A DNA stretch of 64,000 nt, taken from positions 1 through 64,000 of the forward strand of contig NZ_JANIBK010000001.1 in NCBI RefSeq assembly GCF_024505165.1. The letters run 5' to 3'. The position numbers and the translations under genes are program-made. Positions 1 through 8,030 of the stretch are shown here, one piece after another (position 1 is the first letter of the stretch; each line of letters opens with the position of its first letter). Under the pieces are notes generated by a model that worked only from the letters and a program-made list of their open reading frames with translations, had not been told where the DNA came from and did no database searches. The stretch is from Methylomonas rivi (GTDB lineage: Bacteria; Pseudomonadota; Gammaproteobacteria; Methylococcales; Methylomonadaceae).

Positions 1-31
1 GGAGGACCGTGGGAACCAGATACGACAGAAT

Positions 32-1222
32 TTAAGCCAAATTATTGATCGGCGCTTCGGGATTGACGTCGGCTTCGTAATCGACGCCGTCCACCTCGAA
101 ACCGAACAATTTCATAAACTCGTGTTTATAGCCGGCGAAATCGGTCAAGGCGTTGATATTGTCGTTGTTGACCTGTTGCCACAAGGCGTTGACCTTATCC
201 TGCACTTGCGGTTGCAATTCTTTCAAATCGGCGCGCAGGCGGCCTTCGTCGTCCAGTATCGGGCTGGCGCCGTACAAACTGTCGCGGAACAAGCCGTTGA
301 CCTGCTCGATACAGCCTTCATGGGTGCCCTGTTCCTTCATGACTTTAAACAACAAGGCCAAATACAGCGGCATCACCGGAATCGCCGCGCTGGCTTGCGT
401 AACCACGGCTTTTAAAACCGAAACACGAGCATCGCCGCCCAGGGCGGCCAGTTTGGCGCGAATATCGATCACGCGTTTGTCCAGGTCTTTCTTGGCCGCG
501 CCTATAGTTCCGTGCCAGTAAATATCCCAGGTGACTTTTTCGCCCAGATAGGTAAAGGCGGTGGTTTTGGCGCCTTCCGCCAGCACATCGGCTTCGGCCA
601 AGGCGTCTATCCACATTTGCCAGTCTTCGCCGCCCATTACGGCCACGGTGTTATCGATTTCTTCCTGCGTGGCGGCCGGTAAGGTAAAGGATTTAATCAC
701 CTCTTTATCGGTATCGATGCCGTTTTGCACCAGATCCTTACCGATCGGTTTCAGGGTCGAATTGTGGGTAACGCCGGTTTTCGGGTGCGTGCGGCGCGGC
801 GCGGCCAGACTGTAGATCACCAGATCGACTTTGCCCATGTCCTGCTTAATAGCGTTAATGGTTTTTTCCTTGATTTCATCGGAAAAAGCGTCGCCGTTGA
901 TACTTTTGGCGTATAGGCCTTCCGCTTCGGCAAACTTATGAAAGGCGGCGGAATTGTACCAACCCGGCGTGCCCGGCTTATCGGCCGTACCCTCGCGCTC
1001 GAAGAATACCCCCAGGGTTTTAGCGCCGGCACCGAATGCGGAGACGATGCGCGAAGCCAGTCCGTAACCGGTGGACGCGCCCAATATCAGTACGTTTTTC
1101 GGGCCATTGGCAATGGAGCCGCCGGTTTTGACGTAATCGATCTGCTGTTTGACATTGGCTTCGCAGCCGACCGGATGGGTGGTAACGCACATAAAGCCGC
1201 GTACGCGAGGTTTGATAATCAT
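32..1222 (-). CDS. fabV: Trans-2-enoyl-ACP/CoA reductase FabV
   Basis: Enoyl-acyl-carrier-protein reductase of the FabV class, which carries out the last NADH-dependent step of fatty acid elongation in the cytoplasm. The 396-residue length matches the family. The signature Tyr-X8-Lys is visible as Y235 and K244 within the segment [10 protein letters not shown]. The N-terminal [10 protein letters not shown] and the dinucleotide-binding segment [15 protein letters not shown] are also typical. The start is placed at the ATG with GAGGAG upstream; a start four codons earlier would have no comparable ribosome site. It is apparently monocistronic and divergent from fnr. FabV is an alternative to FabI, and whether FabI also exists cannot be seen here. 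Confidence 0.95.
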   Translation of the reverse strand: MIIKPRVRGFMCVTTHPVGCEANVKQQIDYVKTGGSIANGPKNVLILGASTGYGLASRIVSAFGAGAKTLGVFFEREGTADKPGTPGWYNSAAFHKFAEAEGLYAKSINGDAFSDEIKEKTINAIKQDMGKVDLVIYSLAAPRRTHPKTGVTHNSTLKPIGKDLVQNGIDTDKEVIKSFTLPAATQEEIDNTVAVMGGEDWQMWIDALAEADVLAEGAKTTAFTYLGEKVTWDIYWHGTIGAAKKDLDKRVIDIRAKLAALGGDARVSVLKAVVTQASAAIPVMPLYLALLFKVMKEQGTHEGCIEQVNGLFRDSLYGASPILDDEGRLRADLKELQPQVQDKVNALWQQVNNDNINALTDFAGYKHEFMKLFGFEVDGVDYEADVNPEAPINNLA

Positions 1223-1523
1223 GTTGCTCCTCAACTCAAGCCATGAAAAATTAAGAATAGGGCTGCTTTGGCAACCTCTTCGTTGTAAACCCTAAAGTTT
1301 ATCCCATGACATGGCCGAACAGGAAAATTAATGTCGACTCATTGAAAATACGGAAAGCCGATAAAGCGGGGAGCTGATGACTGTCAATCTGGTGGCAAAA
1401 CTATTTTTGTTGCCTTATCCGGGATTCGTTTGTAACTCAGATTTCTAATTTAGCCGCGCTATTACCGGCAAGCGTTCGGCTCTGCTAATATGTCCGCCAC
1501 GCATCCCTAATTGCAGGAGACTT
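1223..1523. other. Divergent intergenic region fabV/fnr
   Basis: Non-coding stretch between divergent fabV and fnr. It must carry both promoters, but no convincing -35/-10 pair stands out. A ribosome site (GGAGA at 1516-1520) precedes the GTG start of fnr. No FNR box was found, so autoregulation of fnr is not supported by sequence. Confidence 0.6.
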
Positions 1524-2264
1524 GTGCCTGAATTCATCACACACCGCATCAGCTGCCCTAACTGCAAACTGGCCGATTTATGCCTGCCCCATGGCTTGCA
1601 ACCCCAGGAAGTGGCGCAACTCACCGGCATTATCAAAAACAAAAATCCGTTACAAACCGACCAGTTGCTCTATGCGCAGGGCCAAACCTGCGAAAGTCTA
1701 TATGCCATAAAATCCGGTTCTTTTCGCAGCTTTATAGCCACGGCGGACGGCGAGGAACAGACCATAGGTTTTTATTTGCCCGGCGAATTGATGGGACTGG
1801 ATGCCTTCCAGCACGGCCGTTTCAATTGTTCCGCCATGGCCTTGGAAACGGCATCGGTCTGCGAATTGCCTTTGGCGCAACTCAATGAACTCTGCGCCGG
1901 CATACCCGGCTTGCAAAAACAATTGATGCGTACCCTGGGCAAGGAAATCGCTTCCGATCACGACAAGATATTGCTCGGGCATCGTCCGGCCAAACAGCGC
2001 ATGGCGACTTTTTTGTTGATGCTGTCAAACCGTTATGCGGCACTGGGTTTTTCAAGCACCTTGTTTAATTTGACGATGAGTCGATACGACATTGCCAACT
2101 ACTTGGGGTTGACGATTGAAACCGTCAGCAGGCAATTAGGTTTGCTCGGCCGGCAAGGCGTAATCACCGTCAAGCAGAGAGGGATTATGATCAATAACAT
2201 GCAAGCATTGCAGCTGATTGTAAATGCCTGCCCGCAAGCATGTACGGCGGTAGCGGCTGTTTGA
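1524..2264 (+). CDS. fnr: Fnr-type oxygen-sensing transcription regulator
   Basis: CRP/FNR-family regulator of the true FNR (Anr) class, controlling genes at low oxygen through an oxygen-labile [4Fe-4S] cluster. The N-terminal cysteines C11, C14 and C20 have the exact C-X2-C-X5-C spacing of FNR, and C113, in ALETASVCELP, matches the fourth ligand. A cyclic-nucleotide-fold domain spans roughly residues 25-145. The winged helix reads LTIETVSRQLG, with the ETVSR recognition residues of FNR proteins, so the expected target is TTGAT-N4-ATCAA. The start is GTG with GGAGA upstream. Exactly such a site lies 0.3 kb downstream, at 2558-2571, ahead of a small lipoprotein gene. Confidence 0.93.
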   Translation: MPEFITHRISCPNCKLADLCLPHGLQPQEVAQLTGIIKNKNPLQTDQLLYAQGQTCESLYAIKSGSFRSFIATADGEEQTIGFYLPGELMGLDAFQHGRFNCSAMALETASVCELPLAQLNELCAGIPGLQKQLMRTLGKEIASDHDKILLGHRPAKQRMATFLLMLSNRYAALGFSSTLFNLTMSRYDIANYLGLTIETVSRQLGLLGRQGVITVKQRGIMINNMQALQLIVNACPQACTAVAAV

Positions 2265-2297
2265 TATTACCGCGTCATCGTTTAACACGGTAATATC
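2263..2297. terminator. Inverted repeat after fnr
   Basis: GATATTACCG (2263-2272) and CGGTAATATC (2288-2297) form a perfect 10-bp stem with a 15-nt loop, starting in the fnr stop codon and ending before the convergent lipoprotein gene. There is no clear T-run, so it may end transcription from either side or be only a stable 3' hairpin. Confidence 0.5.
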
Positions 2298-2311
2298 TTG
2301 GCTAAATCGCC

Positions 2312-2434
2312 TTAACCGGCGGTTTTAGCCGCGTCCGGCTTTGGTTTGCTTGGGCCGACGCCTTGCTCGCCGCAGGCGGTCAGTAGGGTTGAAGCGGCAA
2401 GCATGATCAACAAAATTTGGCTGATTTTTTTCAT
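2312..2434 (-). CDS. Small 40-residue lipoprotein
   Basis: Short gene encoding a signal peptide (MKKISQILLIMLAAS), a lipobox LTAC with acylated cysteine C21, and a 19-residue tail GEQGVGPSKPKPDAAKTAG rich in proline and lysine. The product would be a lipid-anchored peptide facing the periplasm. It resembles in size the LptM/YifL-type 'lipopeptides' of proteobacteria, but the tail does not show their usual motif, so no function is assigned. A weak purine-rich site (CGAGAA) precedes the ATG. Upstream on its strand lie a structured leader and a perfect FNR box at the position expected of an FNR-activated promoter, suggesting low-oxygen induction (inference). Confidence 0.7.
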   Translation of the reverse strand: MKKISQILLIMLAASTLLTACGEQGVGPSKPKPDAAKTAG

Positions 2435-2463
2435 ACATTATTCTCGTATAGTAGATTGAGTCC

Positions 2464-2530
2464 GCCTCCCCTTTAATTAACCGGCAGGCTAATTAAGTCG
2501 GAGGCCAAAAAGCCTAAGTGGCTTTCGGCC
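2464..2530 (-). promoter_or_regulatory. Structured 5' leader of the small lipoprotein gene
   Basis: Two adjoining hairpins. The first pairs GCCTCC (2464-2469) with GGAGGC (2500-2505) and, inside a 3x3 internal loop, TTAATTA (2473-2479) with TAATTAA (2490-2496). The second pairs GGCC (2503-2506) and AAAGCC with GGCTTT and GGCC (2520-2530). On the minus strand this would be nearly the whole 5' untranslated leader of the lipoprotein mRNA. I do not recognise a known riboswitch class. The plus-strand alternative, an orphan small RNA, is possible. Confidence 0.45.
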
Positions 2531-2571
2531 ATCATTGCAGTAATCCGCATCCCCCGTTTGATATAGATCAA
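2531..2571 (-). promoter_or_regulatory. FNR box with candidate class II promoter
   Basis: TTGATATAGATCAA at 2558-2571 is a perfect TTGAT-N4-ATCAA FNR site. Reading the minus strand, an extended -10 (TG-C-AATGAT, occupying 2531-2539) would start transcription near 2523-2524, placing the FNR centre at about -41, the position for class II activation. The site also lies 203 bp upstream of trxC on the plus strand, where no good -10 is seen. The remainder of the 339-bp gap (2435-2773) shows no other gene. Confidence 0.6.
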
Positions 2572-2773
2572 ATGGATTGACCTTTGCTTATGCGTTTTCG
2601 AAAATCGACTGTAGCGGGGACAAAAAACAGCGCAACCCGCGGACGATAAGACCGGCAGTTACGGCTTGTACCTATGCACGGTACTTTCTTGATAAACTCG
2701 GACCAGCCTTTTCGACCGCGGAATTACCTTTATAACGATCCGTGTTCAAAGCTTTTAACTCCATGGTTCCTCT

Positions 2774-3208
2774 ATGAGCGAAAACTTACATATCGTCTGC
2801 CCGCATTGTTCGGCTACCAACCGGCTGCCGGCTCCGCGTCTGCGGCAAAATCCAAAATGCGGCCTCTGTCATCAAGCTATTTTCGATGCGCATCCGTTGC
2901 AATTGAACAGCCAAAATTTTGACAAACACCTTACCCGTAACGATATTCCGCTGCTGGTCGATTTCTGGGCGGATTGGTGCGGGCCCTGTAAGATGATGGC
3001 GCCGGCTTTTGCACAAGCCGCACAAATGCTGGAACCGGATATCCGCCTCGGCAAGCTGAATACGGAAACCGAGGCCGCCATCAGCGCCCGTTACAACATA
3101 CGCAGCATTCCGACATTGATTTTGTTTAAAGGCGGACGCGAGCGGGCCAGACAAGCGGGCGCGATGAGCGCACAGGACATCGCGCGCTGGGCGACAAGCC
3201 ATTTGTAA
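2774..3208 (+). CDS. trxC: Thioredoxin 2 (zinc-finger thioredoxin)
   Basis: Cytoplasmic disulfide reductase of the TrxC type. The N-terminal zinc-binding extension is visible as C9-X2-C12 and C29-X2-C32, followed by a thioredoxin fold with the redox motif WCGPC (C69, C72) and the cis-proline segment SIPTLILF. The length of 144 residues fits TrxC (about 140) rather than TrxA (about 108). Thioredoxin 2 is reduced by thioredoxin reductase and supports oxidative-stress defence. It is convergent with the PaaK-like gene that follows. A perfect FNR box lies about 200 bp upstream but more probably serves the divergent lipoprotein gene. Confidence 0.93.
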   Translation: MSENLHIVCPHCSATNRLPAPRLRQNPKCGLCHQAIFDAHPLQLNSQNFDKHLTRNDIPLLVDFWADWCGPCKMMAPAFAQAAQMLEPDIRLGKLNTETEAAISARYNIRSIPTLILFKGGRERARQAGAMSAQDIARWATSHL

Positions 3209-3237
3209 ACTTACCGCATGCAAGTGGACTAAGGCGG

Positions 3238-4752
3238 CTACTCGGCGGATGTACGGGTGTAGCGGTGTTTGACGCCGAGCGGGAAATAATCCGGGTCGGC
3301 AAAGCCATGTAATGTAACGTGTGGCAGTTGCCGCTCGGCGGGCGTGTAATTTGCGAATTCGCTGTTCAGCCTCAATAACTGCTGTTTTATGGCGACTTCG
3401 ATGGTTTCTCGCAAGAGACGATCCGGCGGAACATCCGGCTGCAATTCCACGGCAACCCGTAATGCCTTATCTCCTGCAGGCGTGTCCAGCACTTGCAACA
3501 CGAACTTTCCGGTTACCCACCGTGCAACATCGGCCTGCTCCAAGCCGACCGATATGTTTTCCGGGTAAATATTGGCGCCGTAATAGGACACCGTAAAATC
3601 CGCCCGGCCGAATACAAACACAAAAGGCAATGCTCGTGGTTTGAAATCCACCGGTAAACCCAGATCAGCAATTGACTGAATACCGTGTTGTTTCAAAAAA
3701 TCCCACATTTCATCGAAACCCAGCACCCCGCCTTTATCGGCAATATGGTAGCGCAGCAGCGGTACGCTGTTTTCGCCGGACACCACCAGGGTATTTTCAT
3801 GCACTTCAAAAAACCGGTTGCAGGGATCGTATTGCACCAAGGTAGGCAGACGCGATTCGCCGAACAATTCGCGGGCGGCTCGCGGCCGATCGGCCAACCA
3901 GCGGCGTATGGCGACACTGAACGGCGTCTCGTTACCCAACACGCCGCCGTCGGCGGTACCGTACAGCGAAGCCGAGTCGAAACAAGGCTGTAGCGAGCCG
4001 CTACGCTGCCCGAGCAGCGTCCGCCACTCTTCGCTGAAAACCTCGCCGGCAAATACCAATTTTGTGCGGTATTCCGCCCACGCCATGCCCTCGGCGGCTC
4101 CGGCGTCCAGCACATCTTTAACAAACGGCGGATAACCCAACAGCACGGTCTGTTCGAAATGCGGCGCCAACTCCCGCACCACCCGGAAAATTTCCGCTTT
4201 GTTGTTGCCGGGCGTCGCCACCATCAGCGGATACCCTTTGCGCGCCAAATGCCAGCAGCAAGACGTAGTAAACAAGCCGCCCACCCAGTTACCCAACGCA
4301 AAACAGACCACCGCCAAGGTGCTGCGTCGATCAGCCGCAAAACTATCCACAAAAACCTGCTCGAAACGTACCGCCACATCCAACTCGTACGCCGCCGAAC
4401 GCGGCCAAAAAGTCGGTTGGCCGGTAGAGCCGGACGATACAGCCACCCGATCAGCGCCGTGCAAGCTGCCGCCGAAGCAGCGCCGCGGCAATGCATACGC
4501 TTGCATGTAATTGGCTTTGTTCATCAGGGGCACGGTTTGAAACGCGGGGTAATCGGCAATCTCGGCGAGATCGATTTTTCGCGTTTCCAAAAAGTCGCGA
4601 TAAGCCGGTACCTGTTCGGCGCAACGCTTAAACAGAGCCAATACGCGGGCTTGCGGATCGACCGAAAGCCGCTCCTCCAGCAGTTGATCCAGCGGAGTAC
4701 CGAGATATCGCTGAAAAGCGGCTTCGGTGTTTGAGATATTTTGCTTGAACAT
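3238..4752 (-). CDS. PaaK-like adenylate-forming enzyme
   Basis: Member of the phenylacetate-CoA ligase / coenzyme F390 synthetase branch of the ANL adenylating superfamily. The ATP-binding loop SSGSTGQPTFWP lies near residue 107, and further conserved segments SASLYGTADGG and LLRYHIADKGG follow. At 504 residues it is longer than typical PaaK (about 430). These enzymes activate a carboxylate as an acyl-adenylate, usually for CoA transfer; the substrate here cannot be read from sequence. It starts at an ATG with AGAGGT upstream and follows the exported peroxiredoxin gene by 7 bp, so the two are probably one transcript. No other aromatic-degradation gene is nearby, which argues against a phenylacetate role. 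Confidence 0.7.
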   Translation of the reverse strand: MFKQNISNTEAAFQRYLGTPLDQLLEERLSVDPQARVLALFKRCAEQVPAYRDFLETRKIDLAEIADYPAFQTVPLMNKANYMQAYALPRRCFGGSLHGADRVAVSSGSTGQPTFWPRSAAYELDVAVRFEQVFVDSFAADRRSTLAVVCFALGNWVGGLFTTSCCWHLARKGYPLMVATPGNNKAEIFRVVRELAPHFEQTVLLGYPPFVKDVLDAGAAEGMAWAEYRTKLVFAGEVFSEEWRTLLGQRSGSLQPCFDSASLYGTADGGVLGNETPFSVAIRRWLADRPRAARELFGESRLPTLVQYDPCNRFFEVHENTLVVSGENSVPLLRYHIADKGGVLGFDEMWDFLKQHGIQSIADLGLPVDFKPRALPFVFVFGRADFTVSYYGANIYPENISVGLEQADVARWVTGKFVLQVLDTPAGDKALRVAVELQPDVPPDRLLRETIEVAIKQQLLRLNSEFANYTPAERQLPHVTLHGFADPDYFPLGVKHRYTRTSAE

Positions 4753-4759
4753 GAAACCT

Positions 4760-5299
4760 CTATTGGCCGGCTTGCAAGCGTTTTAAACTTGTTGCCACCC
4801 GGTTTGCGTCCAGCGCGGGGTCGACATCGTCGTCAATCTGCCGAATCACCAGCGCTGGATCGATAATAAACGTCCAGCGCTTGGCCATGTTCAGCACCGG
4901 CATCTTCACGCCGTAACGCTCCGTGACCTCGGCGTCGGGATCCGACAGTAAGCTGAACGACAGATTGTGTTTTTCGTGAAACGCTTTCAGGTCGGCAAGA
5001 TCATCGGTGCTGATGCCGAACACCTCGGCATTTTGCGCGCGAATGGCGTTAATGGCGTCGCGAAACGCGCAGGCTTGCGCGGTACAGCCCGGCGTGCCGG
5101 CTTTGGGGTAAAAATACAATACTGTCCAGCCTTTGTTTTGCCGGTCCAGCAAACGCATCTCGCTGCCGTCATAGGCCGTCAATTGAAATAACGGCGCCTC
5201 CCGGCCGACCTGCAATGTGTCCGCGCGCGCAGCGGAACCCCATATCAAGCCCATTGAAAACAGCAGAAATACCCAACGAGCGCTAAACATAACCGACAT
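4760..5299 (-). CDS. Exported peroxiredoxin, Bcp/AhpC-TSA family
   Basis: Thiol peroxidase that would reduce peroxides in the periplasm. An N-terminal hydrophobic segment followed by SAARADT looks like a cleavable signal peptide, unlike cytoplasmic Bcp. The catalytic segment YPKAGTPGCTAQACAFRD has the peroxidatic cysteine of the TPGCT motif and, five residues later, the second cysteine of the atypical 2-Cys Bcp type. The start is the ATG with GAGG six bases upstream; a TTG two codons earlier would sit against the ribosome site. It precedes the PaaK-like gene by 7 bp. The electron donor is unknown. Confidence 0.85.
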   Translation of the reverse strand: MSVMFSARWVFLLFSMGLIWGSAARADTLQVGREAPLFQLTAYDGSEMRLLDRQNKGWTVLYFYPKAGTPGCTAQACAFRDAINAIRAQNAEVFGISTDDLADLKAFHEKHNLSFSLLSDPDAEVTERYGVKMPVLNMAKRWTFIIDPALVIRQIDDDVDPALDANRVATSLKRLQAGQ

Positions 5300-5422
5300 A
5301 AGCAACCTCGGAAAAATCCGTCAGAGAAGCATTTAAAAATACGCTGCAAAGTCGCCTCGGCAACAGTCTTCCATCATACCAGCTCACCTCAAAAGTCAAT
5401 TAAGCCATGAAATGGCAACATT

Positions 5423-7096
5423 TCAGGATTTTAGTTTGTATAGCGGCGGATTGAATTTAAAACCGAAATGCTCCGGATCTTCGCCTATGACGGCGGCGGA
5501 AAAAATATAGAACACATAATCGCGGGTTTCCGCGGGTAGTTCGTAATTTTGCAGGAACGTCCAAAAATTCCTGTCCCGCGGGTTATCGGGCAATTGTTTA
5601 ATCATGCTTTTCACGCGGTTATCGCCGTAGTTATAACTGGCCATTACCAACAATCCGGAGGCTTGGGCCTCGGTGCTATAGATTTTTCGGAGGTATTTAA
5701 TGCCGGCCTGAGTAGCTTGGGCGAAATCGAAACGGCCGTCCTGTTCGTCATATTCAGGCACATCGGCCAGCGGCCCCGGCGTTACGCCATATTCCCGCGC
5801 GGTGCTTGCCAGCAACTGCCAGGCCCCCTTGGCTATGCCGAAGCGGGTCTCGGGGCCTATCGCGCGCGTATCGTAATTACTTTCTTGCAAAGGCAAGTAA
5901 ATAAAATACAAGGGCAGACCGTAATTTTCCAACGTGGCAATAACCGGCGCCAACAAATTGTTTTTCTCCAGCGTACTTATGGCAGTCTGCAGCCTCGATG
6001 TGCCCTGCCAATACTGAATGTATTTATGCACTTCGGAAACGAATTCTTCCGGCAGTTCCAATTCGCTCTCGCCCAGTTCGCGCGCAACCTTGGCAATTAA
6101 CTCGTTTTCATATTGTGCAGCAGTTGGAAATCTTAATCTAAGGCTGTTGGCCTCTTCGACATATTGCCGGTATTTGGCCTTCATGCTCGCCAAGCGCGCC
6201 CGCTCCTGGCGCATGCGCAGCCTTTCGGCGGCAATTTTCTCCTGCTGCAATTTCAATTGCTCTTGGGATATTCTGAGTTTTTCGGTATTAATTGCCGCAA
6301 GCGTTTCATCCAAAACCGCCGCGCTTTCCTCCAGCTTAATATCCGCCTGAGAGATATTCACTTCCAGCGATTTAATGTCGTAGAACATATCGATCGCCAA
6401 TTTGCGGGTGTTTTCCAAGGCTATTTGCTGATACGTCACCAAGGCTACCGCCACCCCGAACAGCCCCGCCAAGGCCCAGATAACTTTTTTATAACTCTTG
6501 GAGCGCTTGACCCGGTCTTTATGAATAACCCGCCGCGCCATCAGCGTGTAATCCCCCATATCCGGACTATCTTCCGCGGCTAGTAAACGTGCTTCAATAT
6601 CGGCCTGCGATACATTCCGGTGCGATGAGGCGGTATCGGCTTGGGTACCAGGATTCAAAACCGTTGGGCTGGACGCCGGAGAAGAAGGAACAGCCGGCAC
6701 CGCATGGGTACGTTGCCGTATTCTGAGATAAAAACCGGCAACACCCAAGGCAATCAGAACCGGAAAATGCAAGGCTTCCTTGTTGGATATCAAACGGCCA
6801 TCGATGAAAACGCCATTTGTGCTATTAAGATTATACAGCCACCAAACACCGGACTCTTGCTTGATCTCCATGTGGTAGCGGCTAACCACATCATGAGAAA
6901 TGACAATGCTATTATCCGCCGCCCGTCCCACTGTAAATCGATCGGAAAACCTAAAATGCCCAAGCACGTTTCCTTGAGTATTTAATAAGTCAATCTCCAG
7001 CTCATCCCTTCTATTTGGCGCCAAAACAGTTCGGTCATCGTCCTGGTTGGTATTGACGGTAATGTCAGGCTTGATTCTGGTTTTGTCATCGTTCAT
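5423..7096 (-). CDS. FHA-transmembrane-lytic transglycosylase fusion
   Basis: A 557-residue protein in four parts. Residues about 35-125 are an FHA phosphothreonine-binding domain (VGRAADNSIV, SRYH, NSTNGVFIDG). One membrane helix lies at about 205-221 and a long charged coiled coil at about 240-330. Residues about 390-540 form an SLT-type lytic transglycosylase domain with catalytic E405 in LQESNYD, the glycine/glutamine segment KGAWQLL and ASYNYG. The expected topology is cytoplasmic FHA and periplasmic murein-cleaving domain. Two threonines near the N-terminus (DKTRIKP, DRTVLAP) could be phosphorylated and bound by FHA (inference). It is monocistronic, and no Ser/Thr kinase is seen nearby. 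Confidence 0.82.
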   Translation of the reverse strand: MNDDKTRIKPDITVNTNQDDDRTVLAPNRRDELEIDLLNTQGNVLGHFRFSDRFTVGRAADNSIVISHDVVSRYHMEIKQESGVWWLYNLNSTNGVFIDGRLISNKEALHFPVLIALGVAGFYLRIRQRTHAVPAVPSSPASSPTVLNPGTQADTASSHRNVSQADIEARLLAAEDSPDMGDYTLMARRVIHKDRVKRSKSYKKVIWALAGLFGVAVALVTYQQIALENTRKLAIDMFYDIKSLEVNISQADIKLEESAAVLDETLAAINTEKLRISQEQLKLQQEKIAAERLRMRQERARLASMKAKYRQYVEEANSLRLRFPTAAQYENELIAKVARELGESELELPEEFVSEVHKYIQYWQGTSRLQTAISTLEKNNLLAPVIATLENYGLPLYFIYLPLQESNYDTRAIGPETRFGIAKGAWQLLASTAREYGVTPGPLADVPEYDEQDGRFDFAQATQAGIKYLRKIYSTEAQASGLLVMASYNYGDNRVKSMIKQLPDNPRDRNFWTFLQNYELPAETRDYVFYIFSAAVIGEDPEHFGFKFNPPLYKLKS

Positions 7097-7677
7097 TGGA
7101 ATCGGCTACCAATCAAGTTCGATTATGTTAATCCGGCCTTTGCCCGGTTATCACGGAAACTTCAAATCGCGACATTTTTTAATATTTAAACGGCTCAGTC
7201 GGCGCAACGGACCGATTTGTAAAACGGCCGGTTTCGATTGTAATACACTTCGAAATAGTCAACGGCAACTTGTTATAGATCGTTAAGAATCGGCGGGTTT
7301 TCCGTACAAGTATTTTAAGTCGGCAAGCAGAACTGAAAATTGCAATTTTTGCATGTGAAAACGGCTTTGAAAGTGATAGGCCGACACCATTGGTTGTGAC
7401 CTGCAACTGGTAATGACGACTTAGGGGTAGCCTGGCGTTTTTAGCCATGCCAGCATAGACAAACACTGGCCGGAGAACGAAATCCCTCAGTGATGGGAAT
7501 CGCCTAAATTTTTGCCGTAAACGCGATTTATTTAAACACAGTGCAGATAGTCGCTCGTGAACAATCCGCCGAAACATGGCCGAATTGAATGCCACAATTA
7601 AAAATCAGGCTTTCGAGAGCAGGAATGCAGCCGTCAGCTAAAGCAAACATTACAGAAGGCTGGCGATGGAAAATAAT
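7097..7677. other. Intergenic region without a supported gene
   Basis: About 580 bp between the FHA-transglycosylase gene and the tRNA cluster. It is AT-richer than its surroundings and holds a perfect 14-bp palindrome (AAAATTGCAATTTT, 7336-7349). An open frame of 138 codons on the minus strand has low-complexity basic content, no ribosome site and no recognisable domain, and I do not accept it as a gene. Confidence 0.55.
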
Positions 7678-7753
7678 TGGCGTCCCCACGGGGGTTCGAA
7701 CCCCGGTTACCGCCGTGAAAGGGCGGTGTCCTAGGCCACTAGACGATGGGGAC
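7678..7753 (-). tRNA. tRNA-Glu (UUC), copy 2
   Basis: Complete cloverleaf of 76 nt with encoded CCA at the 3' end. It has the acceptor GTCCCCA/TGGGGAC, the D-arm with AGTGGCCTAGGACA, the anticodon loop CTTTCAC giving UUC, and TTCGAA in the T-loop. It is identical to the neighbouring copy, including the seven bases before its 5' end. It lies last in the apparent gltX-tRNA transcript. Confidence 0.97.
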
Positions 7754-7812
7754 TAAGACTGGTGCAGTAAAACTGCGTGGTGTGAATGTTTAACGTTTGC
7801 CAACCTAACGAT

Positions 7813-7888
7813 TGGCGTCCCCACGGGGGTTCGAACCCCGGTTACCGCCGTGAAAGGGCGGTGTCCTAGGCCACTAGACGATGGGGAC
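7813..7888 (-). tRNA. tRNA-Glu (UUC), copy 1
   Basis: Identical in all 76 nt to the other tRNA-Glu, with anticodon UUC and encoded CCA. The two copies share the flank TAAGACT on the 5' side and ATTGG at the 3' end, showing a recent tandem duplication or gene conversion. It is separated from tRNA-Ala by 25 nt. Confidence 0.97.
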
Positions 7889-7913
7889 TAAGACTTTAAA
7901 CAATCAACTACAT

Positions 7914-7989
<76 letters not shown>

Positions 7990-8030
7990 GTAGTTGAGAC
8001 CGCACATTATACGGACTTTTACATTGTTGT

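Noticed and set aside
1293-1321. Sigma28-like TAAAGTTT...GCCGAACA between fabV and fnr
   Set aside because: The spacer is 13 bp instead of about 11 and the second half is imperfect. No flagellar gene is near.
7179-7595. A 138-codon open frame on the minus strand between the FHA-transglycosylase gene and the tRNAs
   Set aside because: No ribosome site, biased basic composition, no recognisable domain, and it lies in AT-richer non-coding-looking sequence.
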